In this document: positions 13,401 through 24,384 of the stretch, in pieces
Position numbering within the stretch: the first letter of the stretch is position 1
How the letters are laid out: every line of letters begins with the position of its first letter
NCBI GenBank assembly: GCA_033182465.1
Contig: CP137325.1
Coordinates: 2,170,001-2,234,000 of the forward strand
Source: Sanghuangporus weigelae
Lineage: Eukaryota > Basidiomycota > Agaricomycetes > Hymenochaetales > Hymenochaetaceae
DNA length: 64,000 nucleotides
Direction of reading: 5' to 3'
Made by a program: the position numbers and the translations under genes
The notes under the pieces: generated by a model
What the model was told of the DNA's origin: nothing
Database searches by the model: none
Seen by the model: the letters and a program-made list of their open reading frames with translations, nothing else

Positions 13401-14200
13401 GTGGGGAGGTCGCATCTGAATTTATTATGCATCAGACATTTCGACTATTTACACTGGCTGAAATGGATTATACTGCCAGCCCGAATTGCTATGGTTCGGG
13501 CATGCATGGTGTATGTCAGTCGATGAAACACTGTATCCCGCTCAAATTCGCCAGATCCATCCCACCCAGTCATGAGCTCAATGCCGCCTCATGTCTATTC
13601 TGTCCGGCACCACTTGCAAGATCCAGTAAACCTTTCATTTATTGTTTGTGAGTAGAAAAATGTCTTGCTATCTGTCGACGGCTCGGAGAACTTCGTCTGG
13701 AGCGGGGCTTGGAGTGGCGAACATTATTGAACATCTGTAACTTGATGTAATATCCAGGAAGTTGTGGTTTACAGACCTTGAGATAAGTGGGTGGATGTAT
13801 TCGATCCACTAGAGAAATATTCTCAGAGAACAGAAGATAATTACTCCATTCAATTGTACTCGAGTCAGAAATGTCCACCTTTTCTGATGAAAGCGCACTG
13901 AACTCCCAAGTTTTGGATTAGGCTCATCCCCATGGAATACTTCATAACATTACCTTCCTTAGGACTCATCATTGATTCTGTCAGCTTCCCCATAAAGTAC
14001 GCTTTTTCATATCTCTAGTGACGAGGTGCATCAGGTTAGTTTTCATTTGCAATCTGCTTTGACGCTGTCTCCGAAGCCTCCTGATCTCTGATCTTTAGCT
14101 TTGTCCACCGATCAGCATCCAGTAGCCAAAGGAGTACTGAAACACCACTCGTTTGGATTCCTTCCGCGCCTATACAGGCGAATTCCTCTTCTGGTGGATC
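10420..14200 (-). pseudogene. Decayed tandem duplication of a multi-exon gene
   Basis: Diverged repeats run through this region. The block 10420-10960 matches 12810-13390 in order: for example TTCGGGATT at 10432 and 12829, a CTTGAAG-centred block at 10733 and 13108, and the shared GTCTACTC at 10957 and 13334. A third shorter match to the CTTGAAG block lies near 14070. On the minus strand the repeats read as short conserved peptides (FKVGVK/FKDGAK; LTDFDV at 11110 and LTDFDM at 12210, each followed by a donor-like sequence) broken by stops, so they look like ageing copies of one coding gene. FKxGxK faintly resembles the beta-3 Lys strand of a kinase, but I do not rely on this. No full-length frame survives. 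Confidence 0.45.
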
Positions 14201-14963
14201 GTACACAGAATTGAAATTCTTCTTTCGCTATGTACTCTGAAGTTATCCAAAGTAGATCCGACATTCAGACGCTCTTCAAATCCGCTCAATCAGCATCTAA
14301 ATCCGTTCTGATTTTCTGGACTATGCGATCCTGAACATTGAGCTTCGTCTATACATTGTATGTCTGGCCATCTCACCCTGCATCGTGTTCAAACCTGTCG
14401 ATTCTTTGTAAAGCTAGTGAACCAGGACCGAGGTAATAAGGTAAGTCATTGATGTCTGCCTACTTATCTGTTGCTTCTTCTCCAAAATAGAGCACTGAAA
14501 CACAAATGCATAGACGCTTATTCTTATTTTGTCATTCAATATGCGCGCAGAGCGTCTCTCGGTCCGTATGTTCCTGAGTTGTAAATGCTCAAGTCCGCCT
14601 GTGTAAATGGATATTGGACCGGCATCTGTGTACCGTGATCCTTCTCGATCCCTCGCAGCATAGAAAAGCATAAATACCTCTACCTCGATGTAGGAATGCA
14701 ACAGCAAATCTCTCAGATAACCGGCTTCACCCAAAGTACAGTTACTCAGTACTTAGACGCCACCCTCAGACAGGACTACAGTCAGTTTTTCTCCGCGCAT
14801 TTCCCCATTGCGCACTGATACATGAGCCAAGATGCCTTTTGACGATACATCATTGAGTGGTTCTCACTATCCGGAAGGAAATCCACCAAGCGTCAGTTAT
14901 TTCATTTGGATTCTGTGAAAATACAGACATTGACACGAAAACAAGTATGAACTCACCGCGCAG
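14201..14963. other. No gene recognised
   Basis: Short frames on both strands, none recognisable. This is the upstream flank of the first LTGT-domain gene. Confidence 0.3.
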
Positions 14964-15368
14964 ATGAACTCGCCAGGATTGTCTCAGCCATCGGTAACGA
15001 TTGAAGCATCTTACGTCGAGAAACCAAATGCACGCGCTTTTGGACCCATCGATCGAGCGTTTGCCAATAGAATCCAGTGCTCCTTCGAAGAGAACGATGA
15101 TATACACCTTTTCACCGCGGTTCTGGTGCCTGCCCTACCGAATTTCAGGGTATCGAACGCAGAAGTCTCGTATTTCAGAGATTTTGCAGGTGCAAATAGT
15201 CTTACGGGTACATGCCAATACAAAGGACATATCGGTCCCGAACGCATTCAGCTCGAGCTCACGCCAGTGGGGACCCGGACCATCATAGTCATCAAAGGCA
15301 CGCTTGAGAAGAAGATGCCCGTCAAAAACAGTATTACAGGAATCGGAATTTGGGGGGCTCATGTATAG
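14964..15368 (+). CDS. Stand-alone LTGT-domain protein (copy A), 134 aa
   Basis: One uninterrupted frame from an ATG, with a ~20-residue N-terminal tail (MNSPGLSQPSVTIEASYVE) followed by one ~110-residue beta-rich domain. It aligns with other proteins in this window over NRIQCSFEENDDIHLFTAVL, a central SLTGTCQYKGHIG and a C-terminal IVIKGTLEK..ITGIGIWGAHV. The pattern is alternating hydrophobic strands with an invariant LTGT turn, an IIxGxL strand and a closing GxGxW. It has no signal peptide or membrane segment. I do not recognise the family. Copies at 17.3, 24.1 and 26.8 kb show it belongs to a local family, one member of which is fused to a kinase. It is either a complete small protein or the last exon of a longer one. 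Confidence 0.65.
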   Translation: MNSPGLSQPSVTIEASYVEKPNARAFGPIDRAFANRIQCSFEENDDIHLFTAVLVPALPNFRVSNAEVSYFRDFAGANSLTGTCQYKGHIGPERIQLELTPVGTRTIIVIKGTLEKKMPVKNSITGIGIWGAHV

Positions 15369-17307
15369 GTGAGAAGTCATGCACATGGGTCACTCACCTC
15401 GAATCGCGCTGATGTTGTCCCAGAAGCACAGGTTCAGTGGTCGTTTCGATTGGACGGAAATTCACTGATTCTGATGAATTACCTTTCAATGTTGACGTGA
15501 TTAAGCAACAATACACCAGACTGAAATATATTTGTCCTGGAATTGCATAGTAAAGTTCTTTAACCGTGAGCGACCTTGTGTGATGAGACATAGAATGACT
15601 CTACCCTAATCGAGATGGGAGATGTATGACTGCAATACCGGGAAATGTCTATCTCCATTCGATATAATTGCGAGCAATTAGATGCCAAAAGATCCTTAAA
15701 GTTGTGTGCGAAGTGTAGCTATAGGACAGCTTTCGACCAAGCAAGTTGTAACACACGAGCAGAAGCCGCAAGCTTCGAGAGTCAGGAATACACATCAACA
15801 AGGAGTCGAGAGTATGCGGGCGAACGAGTTCTAACAGGCTTGAATACAAGCAAAAAAATGCAAGAGGCACCGGACGCTGAACTTTTGTCGTATTTATGAC
15901 CTCCTTACCCTCCTCCGGAACATCCGTGCTCCGAATGCAATGTTTGAGTACATCGGAAGCAATGATGACAATAGCATCTGAATGATGTGAGCTAAGTCAC
16001 CTTGGAATTTTCTCCTTAAGCTCACCGCAGATTCCGGTTATGCAGGAATGGGGTTGCATCGGAGAAGACCATAGATAAGACAATTTGCGGGCCAAGTTTG
16101 GTTGATCGATGAGACGCCCCGCACAAAGTCGCTATTTTCCAAAGTGTTGCATAAGAAGACTATAGATAGCGACACCTTCTCTGCCGATGTCAAAGACGAG
16201 AAAGCGGGATGCTGTTAACGATAAGCGCTGTCGGAAAACAATGGATGAACATTAATATTTGCTTCCTTACGCAAATGCACCACCCGTGGGAACAAAGAAC
16301 GCATTTAGGTACAGATGTAAAGCGCTCAGGGAATGGGCCAGTGCTAGTAGCATGAAATACCGAACTGTTCATCCTCCAATTTGCAAAATAACAAAGTAAC
16401 ACACCGGGCAAAAACTCATTCCGCGCCCTTAGAAATTTTGATCGGAACGGGTGAGCTCTCATCCGATTGGCTCTTTTTCCATTCTGGGTAACATTTTCAC
16501 AGTTCGAAAATGAGTTTTTGCCCGGTGTGTAACAAATACTAACAATCACTGGCAGAAGCCACAGTTTCAGCCGTTCTCGGTCCTGATCGTGTTCGAGTAC
16601 GTGGACGGCATTAATTCTATCCTCCCGACATGTCCGTGTGAGAACTTGACTATGAAGAAGCTCGAAGGAGATGATGGTCAATTGGAAACCGCCGCTATGT
16701 GTACGTACAGCAGTAGTGTACTACGCGCGCCTATGTCTTCACTTGGAGACGACGATCATTTACGTTGGGCATACAGATGGGGGCTCGGGGATTCCCGAAA
16801 TTTCGTAATGGTCAAACTTCTTCATCTCGCCTCCGAGTCGTTCATGCGGACAGGCATGTGCCCGCTACAAGATTTCGCTGCAGAACAACGCGACATATCT
16901 CCGCGAATTCGCCCACGCGCGCGTGCTGCATGTTTAGGTTTCGCTGTTCCAATCTAAGCCAATGAAGAAATGTCCTGGCCTATTTTGTTCCAGCAGTATT
17001 AATCCAGATATCGATGGGGGATCAGATAAGTTCAGCCTTTCTTCTGAAGTCTCGAAAGGTCTGGCTGTGCAAATACTGTCATGCGATAGAGCTGGACATC
17101 TGCAATCGCCTCCCTGTAGACTAGCTGGAGCTTAAGAAGGCCTATACGTATTATTGTCTCTCCATCTCTCCATCTTCCGACGAGTTTGACCTCCTCGCGC
17201 TCTAACAGTATGTGATTTACTGCCATCCTCCGTCTCCGCAAGATCGCTGAGCCCTGACAACCAGTACACATTCTTTTAAGCGAGTTCGTGAAAATTAGCG
17301 GTGCTTT
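15369..17307. other. Mostly non-coding or decayed
   Basis: A plus-strand frame at 16589-16957 begins with FEYVDG, reminiscent of a kinase hinge, but has no further kinase motif. A minus-strand frame at 17032-17313 is hydrophilic and unrecognised. A short inverted-repeat element at about 16399-16530 is listed separately. The stretch may hold decayed upstream exons of the gene ending at 17697. Confidence 0.3.
16399..16530. repeat. 132-bp inverted-repeat element, MITE-like
   Basis: A 22-nt arm at 16399-16420 beginning ACACACCGGGCAAAAACTC is repeated perfectly inverted at 16509-16530, enclosing ~88 bp. A perfect 22-bp inverted repeat at this spacing is very unlikely by chance and fits a tiny MITE or a strong hairpin. 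I could not make out a convincing target duplication, so the superfamily is open. Confidence 0.6.
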
Positions 17308-17697
17308 TTGCAACTAATCTCAACATGCTCGCTAGTGCCATCGGAATCGTACGAGCAAGTGGATCAGCCATTGGACTATAAGTCAAATGGGACTGTGACC
17401 CGGATGTCGCGCAACCGCATTTCCTGCAGCTTCGTCGTTGACGGCTATCAGATGACATTTGATGCGACGTTGAACCCCGCAATGGCTCCATTCACATCGA
17501 AAAGCGCGTTCATATTGTACGGCGATGAAGACGACTTGACCGGAACGTACGCATACAGGGGCCATATCGGTCATACCGATTTCGAAATCATTATTGCGAG
17601 TGACGTGAAGACAATTGCTATCATCTCGGGGGAGCTCAACAATCCGCTTAACGCGAAGAACCAAGTTCAGGGTTCCGGAACCTGGATGAGCACTTAG
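17308..17697 (+). CDS. LTGT-domain protein (copy B), probable terminal exon
   Basis: The frame is open through a complete LTGT domain and stops at 17697, but has no in-frame ATG before the domain. A TAG acceptor at 17335 suggests it is the last exon of a spliced gene. The domain is the clearest in the window: NRISCSFVVDGYQMTFDATL, then KSAFILYGDEDDLTGTYAYR with GHIG following, then IIASDVKTIAIISGEL and a closing GSGTWMST. It is nearest to the kinase-fused copy at 24.1 kb: both share VDGYxMTFDA, SK, DxDxLTGT and GSGxWxST. Whether B is an active gene, a truncated kinase fusion or a stand-alone protein cannot be told from this sequence. Confidence 0.6.
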   Translation: MQLISTCSLVPSESYEQVDQPLDYKSNGTVTRMSRNRISCSFVVDGYQMTFDATLNPAMAPFTSKSAFILYGDEDDLTGTYAYRGHIGHTDFEIIIASDVKTIAIISGELNNPLNAKNQVQGSGTWMST

Positions 17698-18200
17698 CAG
17701 TATGTTCAAAGATTCCTACTAAAGTTGCGACCTAAACTATTTTCAGTTTCTCTAGGAATAATATCGAGTGTTCTGTCAGCTGTCGTGATCATGTATATTG
17801 CAATCGAACTGAGTTTATGAAAGAGCATACTATTGTACCTGCGATTGCGCTGCGTGACTTTTGAAATTCGAGTTACAGCACAGCAATTTACCTGAACTTG
17901 ATCCCAAATCGGCATTTGTGTGTATCAAGTTTCTAATATCAAAGTGTTCAAGGTCGTGCTTCGATGGATGTACAGAGATCGAGTTGGGTTTCATATATCA
18001 CTCACTTTTGGGGAGTGACAAATGGGAGTGATCTTCTCGATAGGAGTGAGACAGTGTTCGAAAAAAGCTGAACATTGAATATTCGATAGTCCGGGCCCAA
18101 ATGCAATAGATTACTTCTAATTCCTAAGTAGATACATGCGTTTTGAAACATAGAATGGCGACAAAACAAAGAGTAACTTCTGCAGTCCTAGTAACAGAGT
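17698..18200. other. Intergenic between convergent genes
   Basis: 3' flanks of copy B and of the NACHT-WD40 gene. No coding frame recognised. Confidence 0.4.
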
Positions 18201-21200
18201 TCAAGAAAGAAAGTTGATTCGTTCATGCACAGAAACCCAGCTCTTCCCACGATAGATACATCTCCAATCGAGTCTCCTTCCATGCTCTGATACCTGATCA
18301 GTGTGTGATCTACTGAGATGCCGCAAGAAAGGACGATAATCTAAAGGAACCCATAATATCAAATCCCCACCAGGCATTCGGATCCATCCATCGTCTTCCA
18401 TCACCAGAGGTCCAGGTTCAGGTCGAAACGAGGGAAGGACAGACTTTAAAGTAGGAGAAATCATTGCAGGCCACCATGTAGGAATAGCCATGTAACAATG
18501 CAGCTCTGAGTCCCAAAACTCCTCTCCACGTCTAACCAGCTCCTTCTGATCACCATTGGATGAATCCCAGATTATTAGCGTCCCGTCCGGAGAACCTGAA
18601 CCAATTCTTTCTCCGCCCGAAGAGAACTCGACAGAGGTTACACTCGTTGAATGCCCTTTCAAAGGACCACAGATCCGATCACCGGTATCATAATTCCAAA
18701 GAATGATCTCCCCCTTTTCTGATGCAGAAACGATGCAATTTCCATCTGCAGAGAACGAAACGGCCGTCACAGGACCGTCGTGGCCACGGAACGGCTTCCC
18801 GATCTGGCGGCAATCCGAAGTATCACAGACCCTGACGGTTCTGTCAGAGCACCCCAAAACGATTTTACTGCCGTCCGTAGAGTATCGCAAAGAGTTAATG
18901 ATGCAGCGTTTATTACCAGTGGTGACCGACCAGGGATCGCAAAGCGTCTCCCCAGTCTGAGCATCCCAAATCGTCAACGCGGAGCCCACTGAAGCAATCT
19001 TCCTTCCATCCGGAGAGAATTGAAGTGCTGAGACATAACCTGCGTTCATCTTGAAAGGTTCACCTAATGGCTCCAGACTTTCTGCGTCCCAGACGCACAA
19101 AACTCCATCATCTGATCCAGATACCAATTTGGTTCCATCCGGAGAATACGCGACTGCACGAACGAAGGACTTGTGACCTTGTTTAGGAGTTCCCATTGGA
19201 GCACCGGTCTGCGCGTCCCAAATCCTAATTGTACCATCTTCACGTCCGGATGCCATTCTCTCTTTATTAAGTGATTGGGTAACGGCGTTAGCAAATTTGA
19301 CTGGATTCCAATCCCGCCGAGTGTCACGGACTACCCAAAATGCGTCCCGCGTCTCGATGGACGTCTCGGTATCCTCGGAAAGTAAGGGGAAGTGGCATCG
19401 GAAATCACCTGCTACATGTTTGTGTATGAAGGAATTCTCAAAGCTCCACGACAATGCAGATACGTAGACATGCGGTGTGCTCGTCTTTAGGGCGTCATGA
19501 AAGTCGTCGAGAAAAGTTACCAATTCCGAGGCAGCGATAACAATGTCTGGATTATCCTAGGGAATCGGTTTGTTAGGTCAAAAGCCTACGGATTCGTTCA
19601 GTACGACTACTCACCTGGAAATATCCTCGACACTTCAGGAGCGTGTCCCGCCCTACGTCTAGGGCAGATAGTAGGCTTAGAATCTCGATATAATATAGAA
19701 TTCTGGGAGAACACAGCAGGTCCGCCACGTAGTGCTGTAGTACGCGACCATCCCCTCCCTGAGTGGCGTGATCCATCCAGAACGAGCAGCTGTATTGCAA
19801 AATTTCCGAGATGTTTGATTTGATTCTGCACTCCAGGTCCGGGATGGCCTTGTTCTCAACGTATGACGATTCCAGTTCACAGATGTTGAACGTGAGATTG
19901 TCTCGCACCGTATCGAGGCAGCGTCGTGCAATCACGATATTAATCAAGCCGATGTCAACAGAGATCCATCCGGACCTGCTGCGACTTTGCATGAAACCAA
20001 GGAAGGACTTCAACGGGAAAATCAGATGAAGTGTGTGTCCCGAGTCCGCGAACAGTAAGGGTTTCAGAGAAGCAATGCCATCGTGGATCGCGGTGGCAGT
20101 AAGCTCAGGATGAAATGGTTCCAGGAAATGAACGAGAGCATTCTCGGTCAACGGTCTGTTCAGGGAAATGCAAGAAGTGACTGCCAGTACGTTCCGAGCT
20201 AGGGGCATCATATCGACGTCATGGCGCTGTTTGCCTAACACGTTGCTGATAAACCGATGGTAAAGCATGTCGCAAGCGAGGGGGTTTGACGGCTGATCGG
20301 AGGCGGAAGGCTTCTCGTCGGTTTGATGCCCAAAAGAAGATTGTGCTACAAACTCCTCTATCTCTCCTCGTAGATCGTACGGAGGATAGTTGAGGACCAA
20401 TTGATTAGCGTCGTTGAACTCGAAGCAATCTTCGAGTTCCGGTGGTCTTCTGCTGCACACGAACACTTTAAGCCAGGGGACCAGAGTCGAAATATCTCTG
20501 ACAAAACCGGCAAGAGTTCTCCTCGCGGGTATAGAGTCGCATGATTCGTCCAGCCCATCAAGTACGATGATCAACTGTCGTTCACGAGGTGGCCGTGAGT
20601 CCGACGACTTGCCTTGGTATAGCTTATTTAAAGGGTTTCTGAATAGAAGTTCGAACTGAGATTCCAATCCTGTGTGAATCGCACGTTCGTCGTGGCCTTC
20701 GAGGATGTCGAGAATCTCAGCGCGATAATCAGCATGCCATTTCGCTAGCTGATACGCTAGGGTTGGAATAAGCCTCTCCGCCTGTCGACGATCTCGATCA
20801 TTCTTGTCCCAAAAGAAGCAAGCTGCAAGGCGGTCTTCTTCGTCAAGGACCCTCGCCACCGTGTGAGCTATGGTTGTTTTCCCGGTTCCTTCTTCTCCGT
20901 ACAACCAGAAGAGACTGGAGGTTTGATAGCACCATTCCTTGACTTTGCAGAGTACGACCTTCCTCGTGTTCTCGAAACACGTTTTCCCCGGGTCGTAAAA
21001 TGCATTAGGAACTGGGAGAAGCTGAGACAGAATGAGATGCTCAGTCCTCGAATCTACATAGATATGTGAATGCGATTGAGTCGAAGGCGCGGGGACCCGT
21101 ACCAATCTTCAGTGCCGTTTTCCATATCTCGACCCTGAGGCACCATTCGAAGGTCTCCTTCAGTTTCCCGAACTGCTCTTTATAAGAGTCTATCTCTCCC

Positions 21201-22370
21201 ATTCGGTCTACAAGCAGATCACCTGAAAATTCAGCAGATTAGATTCCACGTTACCAGAACATGGCAACTTCTTAGATGATACAACATACCTAGGACCGTC
21301 TCCGACGAATACTTAATTATCGATCGTGCGACTTTCTCAAAAAGCACGAGTATGTCATACGCCGTCCTTTCGACAATCGTGCTCCTCAGTCTGTCCGTGT
21401 GAAGATCCGTGAAGGGTAAGAAAGACGCTATATCGGAAATGAGACTCGTTGCCGCTGCATGGACTTCACGTTGCCGTTTGCACATCTAGACATAAGTAAT
21501 TAGCACATAGGGTCATAGATCTTGAGGTCGACTAGCGTACTTCATACAACACAGTGACGGCCGAAACGGCAGCACTGACAGCAGGGTTAATCTGCTGAAA
21601 TATGAGCCCATGAGTTGTATTCATTTCGTAAGTTACGTACCTCAGTCATGGGTTCGACAAAGCGGGAAATTCGGTTTAGAACATCGCAGGCCTTCCCGAG
21701 TCTTTCTAGAAACACTTTCATAGTGGATAAGCGTTGCTGTGATTCCTCCAGAAGGCGTCGAATGATGTCGATAAACTAGAAAGCTGGATGGTCATCCACT
21801 AGTAGTCCAAAGGTTAGACAGTCCCTACCGGACCAGAATCCTTGCGCTCTACAATGACGCGAATTCTTGATGATCCAACGGAGTAGCAAGCATGTGTTGT
21901 ATTTCCATCCAGCTCGCGTATATTAAAATCAGGAAAACCGATTTTCTTGTCCGAAAGAAAGAGGCGACGTTTCACAAGGCAGAGGCTAAGTTTCGACGTT
22001 GAGCTAAACTTTCTGCAAATTTGAAATTATTTTCACTATGTCCAAACGAAATCTATGAAATCCGCTCACTGTTCAATTGCCCAGTCGATTTCTTCCCTTC
22101 CCCTATACTTCCTTGACTTGAAGATACGCCCGTCGTCCACCTTCAATATGACAAAGAAAGTGCCTTTCTTCTTTGCCTCTTCGAAGCTTGCCTTAATACC
22201 TGAATAATATCGACATCTATTCAAGCTCTACAACCAAGTCTAATCCACTGATCCTCGTACTTTGAACATGGATGAAACTAGGAGCAAAACAGATTAGCTG
22301 TCCAAGCAACTGCTGGAGTTGGTACTCACTCATTTTTTGATCCACACTGCGTCGATGCCGAGGGAGGCAT
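18201..22370 (-). CDS. NLR-type STAND receptor: C2-helical-NACHT-WD40
   Basis: A minus-strand gene of at least nine exons, giving about 1,230 aa. Read from its ATG at 22370: a C2-like domain (HVQSTRISGLDLV, ASFEEAKKKGTFFVILKVDD, KFSSTSKLSLCLVKRRLF, then IRVIVER); a helical segment over several exons (FIDIIRRLLEESQQRL, INPAVSAAVSAVTVLYE, MCKRQREVHAAATSLISDI) possibly related to the Goodbye type; a NACHT ATPase with Walker A GEEGTGKT and Walker B LIIVLDGLDE; and about six WD40 repeats (18550-19290) ending in IWD, VWD or LWN. The C-terminal tail WIRMPGGDLILWVPLDYR is common in Agaricomycete WD40 proteins. The 19557-19614 intron (GTGAGT..TAG) joins NACHT to WD40 in frame. Family knowledge: such proteins are sensors that oligomerise on ligand and trigger defence or cell-death responses. 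The WD40 repeats differ from one another, so this is not a high-identity, recently shuffled array. It lies head to head with a kinase. Confidence 0.9.
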
Positions 22371-22735
22371 GAGAAATGTTTAGCTAAAACTCGGAGAAAC
22401 AAGCGAAGACGAGTCTTTCGCTGCCTATGGATTCGATGCTCAGAGAGCCAGTTGCGCAATGGTGACTCCATAAGAGCTGCGAAAAACGAGGCCAACGGAC
22501 AATCCGCGAGCCGGAGCAAGCAGGCACTAGAAGTCTCGTTATGGAGAACACGGTGTTCCTTGCAACTTTATAAGAGTTCATTGAGAGAAGCTTGAATTGC
22601 GAAAGCTCTGGGGATTACACGTTTACATAATGTGATTATCAGTATCTTCTGATTCTTCTCACAGTATCGTGTTCCTGTCCTGTCGTCGGTCGCTTCAAAT
22701 TTTATTTGTCTGTCTTCGAGCTATTTTTTTTTCTT
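22371..22735. promoter_or_regulatory. Shared divergent promoter of the NLR and kinase genes
   Basis: 365 bp separate the two start codons. The half next to the kinase contains pyrimidine-rich runs (about 22650-22735) typical of fungal core promoters. I see no TATA box or operator I would name. The arrangement implies co-regulation; this is inferred from geometry alone. Confidence 0.5.
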
Positions 22736-24384
22736 ATGCCGGATAGCTTACTGCAATGCCTCAGTGATGCGTCTCGGAGCGACGAAATCCATCAAGTCAC
22801 GACTGGCAGCACTGTTTACCCCGACACCATTCGTAATCTCCTGGCGAAATGCAGGCATTTAGATCTTACAGGACGTGCGGTTGAAATCGGTGGGCAAGTC
22901 GGTCACGGTGGCACAAGTGATCTCTTTCTAGGCAGTTTGAGACTTGAGAATGGGAAGGAGTGCAGGGTGGCGGTTAAAAGATTGCGGATTTATGCAATGA
23001 GAAACGGGAAATCTGAAAAAGTGCGCTCTTCAATTTGACATGCCCATGCAGCGCATTGATGCTTCTTCCATACGATAAGGCTCTTGCAAAGGAGCTATAC
23101 GTATGGTCAAAATTGAATCACCCCCGAATTTTACGTCTGGAGGGACTCTACGTCGATGGAAATTATCCGCATCTGATATCTCCTTGGATGACAAACGGCA
23201 CCGCTCTCAGCTATTTGGAAAGAAATCGATGTGCAGACGTTGTGCATATGGTGAGGATCTCCAGTTTTTAATCTTTCACGTGGGCTAACGTCTGATATAG
23301 GTCACTGGAATTACGGAAGGCATCGCATACTTGCACGCGCAGAAAATCGTCCATTCAGACATCAAACCGGTACACATTCATTCTTCTTGATTTCAGGGCA
23401 TATGTTGATCATAGAACATGATCAGGACAATGTCTTGATAGACGATTCCGGAGAACCACTTCTGTGCGACTTTGGGATGTCTCGGATGCTCGAAAAGCCC
23501 GATACATATCCGATCAGCAACACTACAACGACCGATGGAGTACGTGGCACCATAAGATATATGTCGAAAGAACTCTTTAAGGAAAACGCATCTCTCACAG
23601 AGTCATCAGACATTTGGGCGTTCGGAATGACAGTCTACGTGAGCCGGGTTCATCCTTGCTAATGAGAATGCCGCACGTAACAGCTCATTAGACTCTTCTT
23701 ACAAGACATCAGCCTTACGAAAATTTGACGACAGAGGTGCAAGTCCTGCTAGCGATAGTGGACGGAACGCTACCTTCCTGGCCGGAAGACATTGGAACGT
23801 GGTCGACTGCAAATCAATCCCTCTCCCGCATGTGCCAACGCTGCTGGGAGGAGCCGATGATGAGACCGGATATCGGTACATTGTTAAGGGAGCTTCTACA
23901 GGTGAACAGACATGAGAGTCCCATCATCACAGATACAACTTGTGTGGAGCAACCACTAGAATCGCAGGGAGCAGACAGAGATTCCGTGTTCGCACCGGGT
24001 AGAATCGCACTCATTGATACTTTATTTGGTCCTAATGCTATTCTTCTAGATGAAAATTTACCTCGAAGAAGATTCGAAGCCACTGGGACTGCTCAACACA
24101 TGTCATACGATAGGCTCAGGTGTGACTTTGCCGTAGACGGCTATCGAATGACATTTGATGCTTCGAATAGTCTGGGCCTGCCTCAGTTCTCTTCGAAACC
24201 CGCGCGAATTTTCTACGACGATGCTGACGAATTGACCGGAACGCAAGGCTACTCGGGCTTCGTTGGAGTCAATTCCTATACGCTCACTTTAGATAACGGG
24301 GCGGTGATCATCGGGCATCTCGACGCTTCACATCGGGAGAGTATGAACCGAATTTTAGGATCGGGTATCTGGATCAGTACGTAG
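22736..24384 (+). CDS. Ser/Thr kinase with C-terminal LTGT domain
   Basis: Five exons, all joining in phase 0: 22736-23020, 23080-23250, 23301-23369, 23426-23638 and 23692-24384, giving 476 aa. The kinase domain (about residues 45-295) has a Gly loop GHGGTSDLFLG, VAVKRL with the ATP-anchoring Lys, HSDIKPDN as catalytic loop (Ser replaces the Arg of HRD, common in this fungal group), DFG, GTIRYMSKEL as the APE region, WAFGMTVY and a C-lobe WEEPMMRPD. After a ~60-residue linker comes a complete LTGT domain (about 363-476): VDGYRMTFDA, DDADELTGTQGYSG, GAVIIGHL and GSGIWIST. All core kinase residues are present, so activity is expected. It diverges from the NLR gene over a short promoter, suggesting a sensor-kinase partnership. 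The LTGT domain may be its ligand- or target-binding part; that is inference. Confidence 0.9.
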
